A stretch of 11,760 nucleotides of DNA from CAZAZQ01 sp964489705 (GCA_964489705.1 CAZAZQ010000035.1:1-11760); one strand, 5' to 3'; shown: positions 1-7,933, counted from the first letter of the stretch. Made by a program: numbers and translations. The notes: generated by a model not told the origin, from the sequence alone.

Positions 1-344
1 GAGTCGAGGTTGACGGGCTGTACTACTGCCCGCATTATGAAAACGGCACCAACCCGCTCTATGCCATTCCCTGCCGCTGTCGCAAGCCTGCCCCCGGTAT
101 GGCGGAGGAAGCAGCAGAGCAAATAGGCATCGACCTGCGGCGCTCGTACGTTATCGGCGACAAGCTCGACGATGTCAACTTGGCGCGGGTGCTCGGCGCC
201 CCGCCGATTTTGGTGCGCACCGGGCACGGCAAAGAGCAGGAACGTTTGCTTGAGATATACGGTATGAAAGATGCTGTCATGGTCGCTGATGACTTACGCT
301 CGGCAATTGCGTATATTACGGCGAGGGATGAAAAGTATGATTAA
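1..344 (+). CDS. gmhB: D-glycero-D-manno-heptose-1,7-bisphosphate 7-phosphatase, 3' part only
   Basis: The gene is cut by the window start and read in frame from base 3, giving 113 C-terminal residues; I estimate about 65-75 N-terminal residues, including the HAD nucleophile DxD, lie outside. The visible part has the GmhB zinc loop, YCPH followed by CRCRKPAPGM (Cys9, His11, Cys24, Cys26 of the fragment). The lysine in CRKP is the HAD motif III lysine, and VIGDKLDDVNLA is motif IV. In this family the enzyme removes the 7-phosphate from heptose 1,7-bisphosphate in the cytoplasm, on the route to ADP-heptose for the LPS inner core. The zinc loop separates GmhB from HisB-type histidinol phosphatases, its nearest relatives. 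Its stop codon overlaps the next start by 8 bases (337-344), which suggests co-transcription and translational coupling with the radical SAM gene. Confidence 0.88.
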   Translation, partial: VEVDGLYYCPHYENGTNPLYAIPCRCRKPAPGMAEEAAEQIGIDLRRSYVIGDKLDDVNLARVLGAPPILVRTGHGKEQERLLEIYGMKDAVMVADDLRSAIAYITARDEKYD

Positions 345-1326
345 ACCGGCGGCATATTGGAAAGAATTGGGCGATGGGAAAGTGCTGTGCACTCTCTGTC
401 CCGCCGGTTGCCTTTTGACGACCGGCAAAGCCGGCATTTGCCGTTCACGCTTCAATCAAGATGGAAAGCTGGTGACGGACAACTACGGCGAGCTGGTTTC
501 GTTGGCGATGGATCCCATCGAAAAAAAGCCGCTCTACCATTTCCACCCGGGCACGGAGATTCTCTCGACCGGTCCGAACAGTTGCAATTTCGCCTGCGTC
601 AACTGTCAGAACTGGACGATTTCGCAAAAGAAAACCAAGACAATGTACTTCCCTCCCGAACGGCTGGTGGAAACCGCTCTGCAATACCGCTCTCTCGGCG
701 TTGCCTTTACCTATACCGAGCCGATGGTCTGGTTCGAGTACATCATGGATACGGCGCCGCTCCTGAGAGAGAAAGGCTTGAAAACGGTGCTGGTCTCCAA
801 CGGATATATCAACCCGGAGCCGCTGGAAGAACTGTTGCAGGTCATCGACGCTATCAATATTGACTTGAAGAGCATCCGTCCCGACTTTTACAAGAAAATT
901 TGCAAGGCAAAGCTCGAGCCGGTCTTGGCGACGATTCAACGGGTGGCGCACTCGCCGGTGCATCTGGAGATAACCAACTTGCTCATTCCCACGCTGAACG
1001 ATTCGGACAAGGATATCGAGAAACTGACGGATTTCATCGCGTCTTTGTCTCCTCTGATTCCGTTGCATATTTCCGCCTACCGCCCCGATTACAAGCTCGA
1101 TATCCCCGCCACTCCTGTCGAGACCATGCTCCGGGCATACCGGATTGCCTCTAAGAAACTGAAATACGTCTTTTTGGGCAATGTGCTTCTCGAAGGGTAT
1201 GCCGACAGTCGCTGTCCCCAGTGCGGAAGTACGCTTGTCAAGCGCACCGGTTATTATACTTCGGTTCAAGGGGTGCGGGAGGGAAGGTGTCTTTCCTGCG
1301 GCTTTGAGACGGGAATTGTGCAATAG
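337..1326 (+). CDS. amrS: AmmeMemoRadiSam-type radical SAM protein (AmrS)
   Basis: A 329-residue protein with an N-terminal cysteine cluster (Cys18, Cys21, Cys25, Cys35), the radical SAM CxxxCxxC cluster at Cys83, Cys87 and Cys90 (NSCNFACVNCQNW), and a C-terminal zinc ribbon (Cys293, Cys296, Cys318, Cys321). This order, and the N-terminal GKVLCTLCPAGC motif, match the AmrS family, relatives of pyruvate formate-lyase activating enzymes. By family knowledge it binds a 4Fe-4S cluster and cleaves S-adenosylmethionine; its substrate is not settled as far as I know. AmrS is named for co-occurrence with AMMECR1 and Memo domain proteins, but neither is in view. I chose ATG 337 because GAGGG at 323-327 lies 9 bases upstream and the protein then begins like its relatives. 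ATG 328 and the upstream ATG 271 are less likely. It overlaps gmhB by 8 bases. Confidence 0.88.
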   Translation: MIKPAAYWKELGDGKVLCTLCPAGCLLTTGKAGICRSRFNQDGKLVTDNYGELVSLAMDPIEKKPLYHFHPGTEILSTGPNSCNFACVNCQNWTISQKKTKTMYFPPERLVETALQYRSLGVAFTYTEPMVWFEYIMDTAPLLREKGLKTVLVSNGYINPEPLEELLQVIDAINIDLKSIRPDFYKKICKAKLEPVLATIQRVAHSPVHLEITNLLIPTLNDSDKDIEKLTDFIASLSPLIPLHISAYRPDYKLDIPATPVETMLRAYRIASKKLKYVFLGNVLLEGYADSRCPQCGSTLVKRTGYYTSVQGVREGRCLSCGFETGIVQ

Positions 1327-1411
1327 CGTTGGGGTTTTGAGCCTTTGCTCCGATAAGAAAGAAGATAGAGAAAAAAACGTATTGGACATGCCGCCGGGTT
1401 GAAACGTTATT

Positions 1412-1455
1412 ACCTACCACTCACCGCAGGCGGTTTTTATCCCTGCCGGGTAGGT
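1412..1455 (+). promoter_or_regulatory. Inverted repeat in the leader of the envelope operon
   Basis: ACCTACC (1412-1418) is the exact reverse complement of GGTAGGT (1449-1455). Inside, GCAGG (1426-1430) can pair with CCTGC (1442-1446). The 3' arm runs into the G-rich GGTGGGG at 1453-1459, the only candidate ribosome binding site for ATG 1472. The fold could therefore hide that site. It also competes with the small terminator-like hairpin at 1423-1438. The pairing is seen in the sequence; a regulatory role is inference. Confidence 0.4.
1423..1438 (+). terminator. Weak terminator-like hairpin after amrS
   Basis: ACCGC AG GCGGT (or ACCG-CAGG-CGGT, four pairs) is followed directly by four to five T residues. 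It would end the gmhB-amrS transcript 97 bases past the amrS stop. The stem is short, so termination may be partial, or it may act as an attenuator before the next operon. Confidence 0.4.
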
Positions 1456-1471
1456 GGGGTGCGAAAAAGAC

Positions 1472-4318
1472 ATGACGAGAAATAGGCGACAATTTGTTTT
1501 TTCCTCCGTCCGTGGAAACTCCCCCGGAAATGCCCGCAGCCGTTGCCTGAAAACGGCCTTGCTGGCTCTGTTTGCTTTCGTGCTGGTTTTTCCCTCCGTT
1601 CAGGCGCAGTTCTACTTCGGAAAAAACAAAGTCCAGTACACCCGCTTCGATTGGCAGGTCATGACGACCGAGCACTTCCGGATTTATTTTTACGCCAAAG
1701 AATCTTCGATTGCCCGAATTGCCGCCAAACTGGCGGAAGACTCCTACCACACCCTGGCGGCACGCTTCAACCATGAAGTGCCGGAGAAAATTCCGCTGAT
1801 TATTTACTCCTCCCCGAACTACTTCTCTCAAACTAACGTTATCCCCGGTTTGTTGCCGGAGTCGGTGGGCGGCTTCACCGAGTTTGTCAAGGGGCGGGTG
1901 GTGGTGCCGTTTCACGGTTCGTACCACGATTTCAAACATGTCATTCAGCACGAGTTGGTGCACGTTTTTACTTTTTCCAAGTTGGAGAGCGTTCTCAGCA
2001 AGCGGTTGCGGATACGGTTTTTTTCGCCGCCGTTGTGGTTTACGGAAGGGTTGGCGGAGTTTTGGTCGAAAGACTGGGACACCCGGGCGGATATGGTCAT
2101 CAAGGATATGGTGCTCAACCAGCAGTTGTATACCATTCCCAACCTGTACAAAATCCGCGGCAGTTATCCCATGTACAAGCTGGGTGAGTCAATCTGTCAC
2201 TTCATCGACTCCACGTACGGAGCGGATAAAATTGTCCGGCTGTTGGAGAACTGGTACAAGGGAAGAAATTTTAACGAGGTGGTGAAGATAACCCTCGGTG
2301 ATGACCTTGCCGAGCTTTCCCGGAAATGGGAATATGCTCTGCGAAAGAAATACTACCCCGAACTGGCGGAACTCGAACTGCCGACCATGGCGTCCGACCG
2401 GCTGACCTCGGGCGGCTATGCCGAGAAAGGGGTGACCATCTTTTGGGACGACGGCAACGGCAGGCGGGAATGGGTTATCTACAAGGCAAATCGGATGGGG
2501 TATTCCGGCATATACATGACGCCGCTCGAGCAGCCTTCCGGAGAGGTGAAAACCCTTCTCAAGGGAGAGCGGTCGTCGAATTTCGAGTCGTTGTACCTGC
2601 TGCGGTCAGGAATTGACGCCACCGATTCGGGGCTGGTGGTGTTTGCCTCCAAGTCGAAAGAATACGACATCATTTACCTCTATGATTTGAAAAAAGGCAA
2701 GGTGGTTCAAGGTTTCGAATTTCAAAACTTAGCGGCGGCGCGGTCTCCCCGCTTTTCGCCGGACGGCAGGCAGGTCGTTTTTTCCGGGGTGAGAACCGAT
2801 GGCTTTACCGATTTGTACCTGCTCGACCTTGCCACCGGCAAGTACCATTCTCTCACCGACGATATGTACTACGATATCGAACCGTGTTTTTCCCCCGACG
2901 GGAAACGCCTCATCTTCGCTTCGGACCGAGGAGCCGACGGTCCCCGCGGGGCGCTGAATCTTTTCGAACTCGACTTGGCAAGCGGCGCCGTCACCCAAAA
3001 GACCTTCGGCAACTTCCGCGACCAGTCGCCGGATTGGACGCCGCGGGGGATATTCTTTTCTTCCGATCGAGAAGGCAGCTTCAACCTCTATTGTCTGGAT
3101 ACCGCCGGAACTCTCACGCGGCAGTCGACCTACGTGACCGGCGCTTTCGATCCGCGTCTCTCCCGCAGCGGGACGAAGTTGATTTACACCGGCTACCAGA
3201 ATCTTTCTTTTCAAATTTACGCCATGGAGCTTCCCGAGCACCCCGCCGCCGTCGCATCGGGGGAGGCTACTGTCGCCGCTGCTTGGCAGCCTCAGACGAT
3301 TGAGCACAAGTACAGTCGCTCTTCAGTGAAGTACAATACCAAGTATTCGCTCGATATTGCCCAGTCTTCCATCGGCTACGATCCGGTCTACGGCTCTTTG
3401 GGCGGGTTGCAGTTGGCGTTGTCGGATATGTTGGGGAATCATGCCTTTTACTTTTTGTTGACCAACACCGCCGATACCAAGGACGATTTTCTCGAATCGT
3501 TCAATTTCGGCTTGACCTATATCAATCGGGAGCATCGGTTGAATTGGGGAGTGGGTGCTTATCATCTCTATGACGAGTATTACAATGATTACGACGGCTT
3601 TTTCCGGGAACGGCAGGCGGGGGGGCTTTCGTGGCTCAGCTATCCTTTTTCGAAATTTCATCGGGTCGACCTGACGTCCTTAGCCCGCTACTCGAATCGC
3701 ATTCTCAGCTACGGCTTGCCGAACCGCAAAGCCTTCTTAGTGACGAATTATTTGAGCTGGGTCTATGACAACACCTTATGGGACTTTACCGGACCGCTCG
3801 AAGGGAGACGCTACAATTTCACGGTCGGCTTTACCATTCGTGCCGACGGGCTGCGCCATTTCAACCGGGTGTTGATGGCAGACGTGCGGCATTACTTTCG
3901 CTTGGGGCAATACTCGGCATTCGCCAATCGGCTTTTCGCCTATTCCTCCTCCGGGGAGGAACCGCAGCGGATATATTTCGGCGGCAGTTGGTCGTTCCGG
4001 GGCTACGACCGCCGGGCGTTTTACACCCGTCACGTCCTTTTTGCTTCCAACGAACTCCGCTTTCCCCTCATCGATCATTTGCTCATCGGCTTCCCCTTCG
4101 GACGGCTCGGCTTCAGCGGGATTCGCGGGGCGCTCTTTTTCGATGTCGGCTCGATGTGGGAAGATACCTTCGACCAGTTCATCGGCTCTTTCGGCGCCGG
4201 GTTTCGGGTATCGCTGGGCTACTTTATCGTGTTGCGGTTTGATTTCACCCGCACCACCGATTTTCGGACCATCAGTCCCCACACCGACTTTGACTTTTTC
4301 TTCGGGTGGAATTTCTAA
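1472..4318 (+). CDS. Secreted fusion: peptidase MA-like domain, TolB-like propeller, Omp85-like barrel
   Basis: 948 residues. A signal peptide precedes a likely cut after VQA (residue 45), with an unusually long charged n-region. Residues about 50-290 resemble peptidase MA/gluzincin metalloproteases: HELVH at 160-164 and WFTEGLAEF with Glu192 as likely third zinc ligand. Residues about 300-600 hold PD40/TolB-type propeller repeats (PRFSPDGRQVVFS, PCFSPDGKRLIFAS, PDWTPRG, PRLSRSGTKLIY). From about 640 onward the sequence is barrel-like; GGSWSFRGYDRR (Arg843-Gly844-Tyr845) and LRFDFTRTTDF are typical of the Omp85/surface-antigen barrel, and the chain ends in Phe. The protein should sit in the outer membrane with protease and propeller in the periplasm; substrate unknown. 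Start: ATG 1472 has only a distant GGTGGGG; GTG 1454 would add six residues. Its stop overlaps the next ATG (TAATG). No POTRA repeats are evident. Confidence 0.85.
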   Translation: MTRNRRQFVFSSVRGNSPGNARSRCLKTALLALFAFVLVFPSVQAQFYFGKNKVQYTRFDWQVMTTEHFRIYFYAKESSIARIAAKLAEDSYHTLAARFNHEVPEKIPLIIYSSPNYFSQTNVIPGLLPESVGGFTEFVKGRVVVPFHGSYHDFKHVIQHELVHVFTFSKLESVLSKRLRIRFFSPPLWFTEGLAEFWSKDWDTRADMVIKDMVLNQQLYTIPNLYKIRGSYPMYKLGESICHFIDSTYGADKIVRLLENWYKGRNFNEVVKITLGDDLAELSRKWEYALRKKYYPELAELELPTMASDRLTSGGYAEKGVTIFWDDGNGRREWVIYKANRMGYSGIYMTPLEQPSGEVKTLLKGERSSNFESLYLLRSGIDATDSGLVVFASKSKEYDIIYLYDLKKGKVVQGFEFQNLAAARSPRFSPDGRQVVFSGVRTDGFTDLYLLDLATGKYHSLTDDMYYDIEPCFSPDGKRLIFASDRGADGPRGALNLFELDLASGAVTQKTFGNFRDQSPDWTPRGIFFSSDREGSFNLYCLDTAGTLTRQSTYVTGAFDPRLSRSGTKLIYTGYQNLSFQIYAMELPEHPAAVASGEATVAAAWQPQTIEHKYSRSSVKYNTKYSLDIAQSSIGYDPVYGSLGGLQLALSDMLGNHAFYFLLTNTADTKDDFLESFNFGLTYINREHRLNWGVGAYHLYDEYYNDYDGFFRERQAGGLSWLSYPFSKFHRVDLTSLARYSNRILSYGLPNRKAFLVTNYLSWVYDNTLWDFTGPLEGRRYNFTVGFTIRADGLRHFNRVLMADVRHYFRLGQYSAFANRLFAYSSSGEEPQRIYFGGSWSFRGYDRRAFYTRHVLFASNELRFPLIDHLLIGFPFGRLGFSGIRGALFFDVGSMWEDTFDQFIGSFGAGFRVSLGYFIVLRFDFTRTTDFRTISPHTDFDFFFGWNF

Positions 4319-5472
4319 TGAAAAAGCGAGGTTCTTTCATTCTTGCCGCGGTTTTTCTCTGCCTGATAGGCGGGGTGGGGCTGCTTTCCTGCTCTCACAA
4401 GTACCGCTTGACCGAGGAATATGCCGCCCGCCCTTCTCCTTGGCGCTATCATCACGGAGAGCTTGACGGTCGGGGAAAAATTGCCGACGGAGCGTTCTCG
4501 GGGAAACTGGATGTGATATGGGAGCGGAAATTTGGGGATAAGCCGGTGGGACCCTTGACGTTATACTACGGCTCGGTAGTCTATCCCGGTTCGAAGAAGA
4601 AAGTCCGCTTTATCGATTGTCGTACCGGCAAAAAGCAAGGCATACTGAAAACGTACGGTGCTCCTGTTACGGGGGTGGTGATGTCCGACAGTCTGGCGTT
4701 TTTTGCCACTGCCCCTCGGAAAAGCTGGCTTCGCTGCGTCGATCTCCGCAGCGGGAAACTCCGCTGGAAATGCCGGGTAAAGGACGTCACCTCGGGGTCG
4801 ATAATAGGAGAAAATATGCTTATTCTCGGCTTCACGGACGGGACTCTGACGGCGTACCGCCTCGATGATGGAAGTTGCATCTGGGAGTACCGTGCCGGGA
4901 GAGGCTTTGTCGCGCCGCCGGTTTTTGCCGACGGAAAAATTTTTCAGCCCGGCGATGACGGCGTCTTGTACGTCGTGGCGGCAGACAAAGGAACGGAAGT
5001 CCGGCGTATTTCCGTGGGAGAGACGATGGCGGGTGCGGTGGCGGTCGGGCGGCTGCTGTACGCCACCGACCTTCGCGGCAGCGTGTACGGAATCGAACCG
5101 AACAAAGGAACTATAGTGTGGCAGACCTCGTTGCATAGCCCCATCTGGTCGACCCCCGCAGTGGTAGGAAACCGGATATTTATCACCACCAGCGGCGGCG
5201 AGGTGGCGGCGTTGGACGCCGAGAACGGGCACATTGTATGGCGCCATCAAACCGGTGAGGTCGTCAAAGCTTCCCCCGTGGTGGCGGGGGAATATGTTCT
5301 TGCCGGAACGATGAGAGGAACCGTCCTTTCGTTTGAGGCGTCGACGGGAAAGGTAACGGAACAACGGCAACTTGGTGGAGCGGTGTCATGGTCGCCCGTC
5401 ACGGACGGGAAGTACGTCTATGTCGCCACGGATAAGGGAACGGTCGTCTGCTTGGGGAAAAAACATGAGTGA
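4318..5472 (+). CDS. BamB-like PQQ-type beta-propeller lipoprotein
   Basis: 384 residues. The N-terminus is a lipoprotein signal: MKKR, a hydrophobic stretch and lipobox LLSC with Cys25 as the lipidated residue. The remainder is about eight PQQ-like blades, visible as repeats of the form ...D..tG...W: RFIDCRTGKKQG, LRCVDLRSGKLRW, LTAYRLDDGSCIW, VYGIEPNKGTIVW, VAALDAENGHIVW. This is the architecture of BamB, the outer-membrane lipoprotein that helps BamA insert barrels. Propellers of this class are generic, so I call it BamB-like and assign no symbol. Lying next to an Omp85-like barrel gene, a partnership is plausible but inferred. I chose ATG 4318, which overlaps the upstream stop and has GGGTGGA 7 bases upstream, over GTG 4306. 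Its 3' end overlaps the HEAT-repeat gene by 8 bases. Confidence 0.8.
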   Translation: MKKRGSFILAAVFLCLIGGVGLLSCSHKYRLTEEYAARPSPWRYHHGELDGRGKIADGAFSGKLDVIWERKFGDKPVGPLTLYYGSVVYPGSKKKVRFIDCRTGKKQGILKTYGAPVTGVVMSDSLAFFATAPRKSWLRCVDLRSGKLRWKCRVKDVTSGSIIGENMLILGFTDGTLTAYRLDDGSCIWEYRAGRGFVAPPVFADGKIFQPGDDGVLYVVAADKGTEVRRISVGETMAGAVAVGRLLYATDLRGSVYGIEPNKGTIVWQTSLHSPIWSTPAVVGNRIFITTSGGEVAALDAENGHIVWRHQTGEVVKASPVVAGEYVLAGTMRGTVLSFEASTGKVTEQRQLGGAVSWSPVTDGKYVYVATDKGTVVCLGKKHE

Positions 5473-7675
5473 GAACAAATCTTTCGATGAGACAATAATC
5501 AAAGCCAATCTGAACGAGTTGGCGCACACCTTTGTCCGCGAATTGGGCTTGGCGTGCCGCAAGGTCGCCATCTACGGGCGGCAGCACCCGATGGCGCAAC
5601 GGGCGATTGAAAAGCCGTTTTTCGCCCTTGATAAAATTTTCCGTTTTCGCAATCACGCCAATCTGAATAGGTACCAGGGGGAGCTGTATGCGCTCAATAT
5701 TGCGCTCAAGCCGAGTGTCTTCACCGATGAAATCGACTCGTATATGAAAGTCTTCGAAGCGGAGGCAATTCTCTTCAACCGGAAAGTGACCATCCACGAA
5801 CTGGGTGCCTTCATTGGTCACTTTGTCAAGAAAGTGGCGCTCTCCGATTACGAAAACCTGCTTCATACCTATTTGGAAAAAAACAACATCACCTCCATCG
5901 AAGTGAATACCGCCAGGGCGTTCAAGTTCTTCGAGTCGCAGCGGAAGTATCGCGGCAACGTGCTGGGGGACTACAGCGTCAAGCATTTGGTCGAGGAGCA
6001 ACTCGGCAATACCATCGAGCTGTTGATCGACATCAACACCTCGGGGCAGGAAGCGTTGGATGCCCGCGGTATCGACTTTACGTTGGAAGTCGTCAACTCC
6101 GTCATTCCGGAAAAGTTTGCCGCTTTCTCCAAGGGAGCGGTCATCAAGACGTTGACAAACCTCATCGACCTGCTGCATCAACAACAAAGCCGCTCTCAGC
6201 AGGAAACGCTCATGAGGACCTACAAGTCGCTGTACTCGTTGGTCGACTACCATCCCCAGCGTGATGCCATTGTCGCCGACTTGGAAGAATATCTCAGTGC
6301 CCACAAGCTCCCGCCCGACATTACCAAGGAGCTCAGCTCGCCGGTGGGAGCGATTCGGGTTGCCTCAATCGAACAAATCGACGACATTCTCGGCGATTTC
6401 TTCTCTTCGGAGAGGAAATACACTCTCGACGATTTCTGTCAGGCGTTTCAGCGGCTGCTCAAAACGGGTCAGCGGGAAAAAGCCGCCGACATTATGGATG
6501 CCATGTTGGGAAAACTTGCGTCTCCCGAACGGGAAGCGCGCCAGAATGCGCTGCAACTGCTGGTCTGTTCCATCGGTTTGATGAACCATGTCACCGACCG
6601 GTACGTGGTGGAGTCGATGATTCGCTTGATTACCGCCGACTTGAGCCGTCACGTGGAAACATACGAGTACTCGGAAGTGATTTGGAAGTTGGCGGAGTGG
6701 TGCCTGGCGGCTCGTCACTTCGAACTGTTGGCGGAGCTCATGGCGGCTTTGGCGCAACAGCGGCATTTCGAGGGCGAGGTGACGGTCTATGATTCCATGG
6801 CGGTCAAGAAAGTCTATGAATATATCAACCGTCGCGAGATAATCGACGATCTCATCAACAACATGATCAAGGCGGACTACGAAACCTCCCGCCATATTCG
6901 TCGGGTCTTGGTCGCCCTCGGCTCGGAAGAGGTGGCGGCGGCGCTTGCGGAGATTATCTCCCATCCCATCCGCCAGGTCCGCCAGCAAGCCTTGAAGGTT
7001 CTTGCCGAATTGGGCAAAGCTTCGTTGAATGTCTTCTCCCGCATTTTGTTCGATGACACCATGTTCGAGCGGGAAGGCAACCGCTTGGAGCTTCCCGACA
7101 GTAAGTGGTACATCATCCGCAATTCCATCTTTGTCCTCGGCTCGCTGGGAGACCCGGCGGGTATTGTTCCGTTGCGCTTGCGCTTCGATGACAGCGACGT
7201 CCGGGTGCGCCGGGAAATCATCAGCGCCTTGGAGAAAATCGGTGGCGAGGATGCGTGCGATATGTTGGTTTTGATGGCGGATGACTCTGTCAAGGAAATT
7301 CGCGAGCGCGCCGTGCAAGCCGTCGGAGCCATCGGCACGCCCGACATTGTGCCGCAACTTATCGACCTCATCCGACGAAACCCCGCCGTCGCCTTGCGCA
7401 GTATTCAGGCGTTGGGGAGAATCGGCGGCGACGAAGCGCGGACGTTTTTAAGTGACCTTCTGAAAAACGACGCCGAGCTGGCTGCGCTGGCATCCGGGAA
7501 GACGTCGAAAGAAGAATTGCGGGTGGCGATTATTCAGGCGCTGGGACGGATAGGCGACAAGAAAGCGATTGAGACTATCAAAGGGTACAAAGAGAATCTG
7601 TCCGCATCTCAGAAGCTGTTTTTCAAGAAATCTCCGGTCAACAAAGTGATAAGCGAGATACTTTCCCGCCACTAA
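5465..7675 (+). CDS. HEAT-repeat protein with uncharacterised N-terminal region
   Basis: 736 residues with no signal peptide or membrane segment, so probably cytoplasmic. About residues 475-736 are HEAT/PBS-lyase-type helical repeats: VRQQALKVLAELGKA, IIRNSIFVLGSLGDPAG, VRVRREIISALEKIGG, IRERAVQAVGAIGT, ALRSIQALGRIGGDEA, LRVAIIQALGRIGDKKA. The N-terminal 130 residues contain RKVAIYGRQHPMAQRAI (Gln40-His41-Pro42) and a segment EAILFNRKVTIHELGAFI. I have the impression of seeing such a region ahead of HD or HEAT domains in other bacteria, but I cannot name it. The middle is helical without a recognised motif. HEAT arrays usually act as protein-binding scaffolds; no catalytic motif is visible. 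ATG 5465 is chosen because GGGGA (5454-5458) lies 6 bases upstream and the gene then overlaps the lipoprotein gene by 8 bases, the same overlap as gmhB-amrS. Upstream start 5372 would extend it through the neighbour's coding sequence and is unlikely. Confidence 0.78.
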   Translation: MSENKSFDETIIKANLNELAHTFVRELGLACRKVAIYGRQHPMAQRAIEKPFFALDKIFRFRNHANLNRYQGELYALNIALKPSVFTDEIDSYMKVFEAEAILFNRKVTIHELGAFIGHFVKKVALSDYENLLHTYLEKNNITSIEVNTARAFKFFESQRKYRGNVLGDYSVKHLVEEQLGNTIELLIDINTSGQEALDARGIDFTLEVVNSVIPEKFAAFSKGAVIKTLTNLIDLLHQQQSRSQQETLMRTYKSLYSLVDYHPQRDAIVADLEEYLSAHKLPPDITKELSSPVGAIRVASIEQIDDILGDFFSSERKYTLDDFCQAFQRLLKTGQREKAADIMDAMLGKLASPEREARQNALQLLVCSIGLMNHVTDRYVVESMIRLITADLSRHVETYEYSEVIWKLAEWCLAARHFELLAELMAALAQQRHFEGEVTVYDSMAVKKVYEYINRREIIDDLINNMIKADYETSRHIRRVLVALGSEEVAAALAEIISHPIRQVRQQALKVLAELGKASLNVFSRILFDDTMFEREGNRLELPDSKWYIIRNSIFVLGSLGDPAGIVPLRLRFDDSDVRVRREIISALEKIGGEDACDMLVLMADDSVKEIRERAVQAVGAIGTPDIVPQLIDLIRRNPAVALRSIQALGRIGGDEARTFLSDLLKNDAELAALASGKTSKEELRVAIIQALGRIGDKKAIETIKGYKENLSASQKLFFKKSPVNKVISEILSRH

Positions 7676-7715
7676 GAGCATCAGTAATTATTGATTATTA
7701 CCCCCGACTTTCGTC

Positions 7716-7805
7716 TGCCATTTCGGCATCCATGCGCCATATAGGCAATAGCGCAGTGCCATTCTGACTTTCTGTCCTGCAATTATGGCATACGTAAATG
7801 CGCCA
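7716..7805 (+). promoter_or_regulatory. Cluster of TGCCAT and ATGCGCCA words upstream of hsp20
   Basis: TGCCAT occurs at 7716-7721 and 7757-7762 and as its complement ATGGCA at 7785-7790. ATGCGCCA occurs exactly at 7732-7739 and 7798-7805. TGCC and GGCA at 7716-7728 also form a small hairpin. These lie about 50-140 bases upstream of the sigma-54-like element, which is where enhancer sites for sigma-54 activators normally sit. The repeats are seen; their role is inference. Confidence 0.35.
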
Positions 7806-7846
7806 AAATTGAAGGCTAAAATCTATCTCGTTGCAAATCAACGCAG

Positions 7847-7852
7847 TATAAT
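7847..7852 (+). promoter_or_regulatory. Perfect -10 hexamer without a good -35
   Basis: TATAAT matches the housekeeping -10 consensus. At a 17-base spacing upstream there is only TATCTC, and TTGCAA (7831-7836) is 10 bases away, too close. It could be a weak sigma-70 promoter for hsp20, or chance in an A+T-rich stretch. Confidence 0.3.
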
Positions 7853-7855
7853 TTT

Positions 7856-7870
7856 TGGCACGCTTTTTGT
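7856..7870 (+). promoter_or_regulatory. Sigma-54-like (-24/-12) promoter for hsp20
   Basis: TGGCACG at 7856-7862 matches the -24 box exactly. After four bases comes TTGT at 7867-7870, one change from the TTGC of the -12 box, so the GG-N10-GC rule is met except for the last base (GT). The ATG of hsp20 is 64 bases downstream. Small heat-shock genes can be sigma-54 controlled; E. coli ibpB is reported to have such a promoter. No activator gene is in view. Confidence 0.5.
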
Positions 7871-7919
7871 TTATGCGTAGGGTGGAAGTTGAAAAAAACG
7901 AAGCAAAAAATAAAAGCTT

Positions 7920-7925
7920 AGGAGG
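7920..7925 (+). promoter_or_regulatory. Strong ribosome binding site of hsp20
   Basis: AGGAGG is a full Shine-Dalgarno match 8 bases before ATG 7934. It rules out GTG 7925, which lies within the site, as the start. Confidence 0.85.
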
Positions 7926-7933
7926 TGGTAACT

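Noticed and set aside
445..1389. A 314-residue open frame on the - strand over amrS
   Set aside because: The + strand encodes an intact radical SAM protein with all motifs; the antisense translation matches nothing I recognise.
7681..7700. A+T-rich imperfect palindrome (TAATTATTGATTATTA) after the HEAT gene
   Set aside because: It is short and of simple composition, so it may be chance. No link to a known regulator site could be made.
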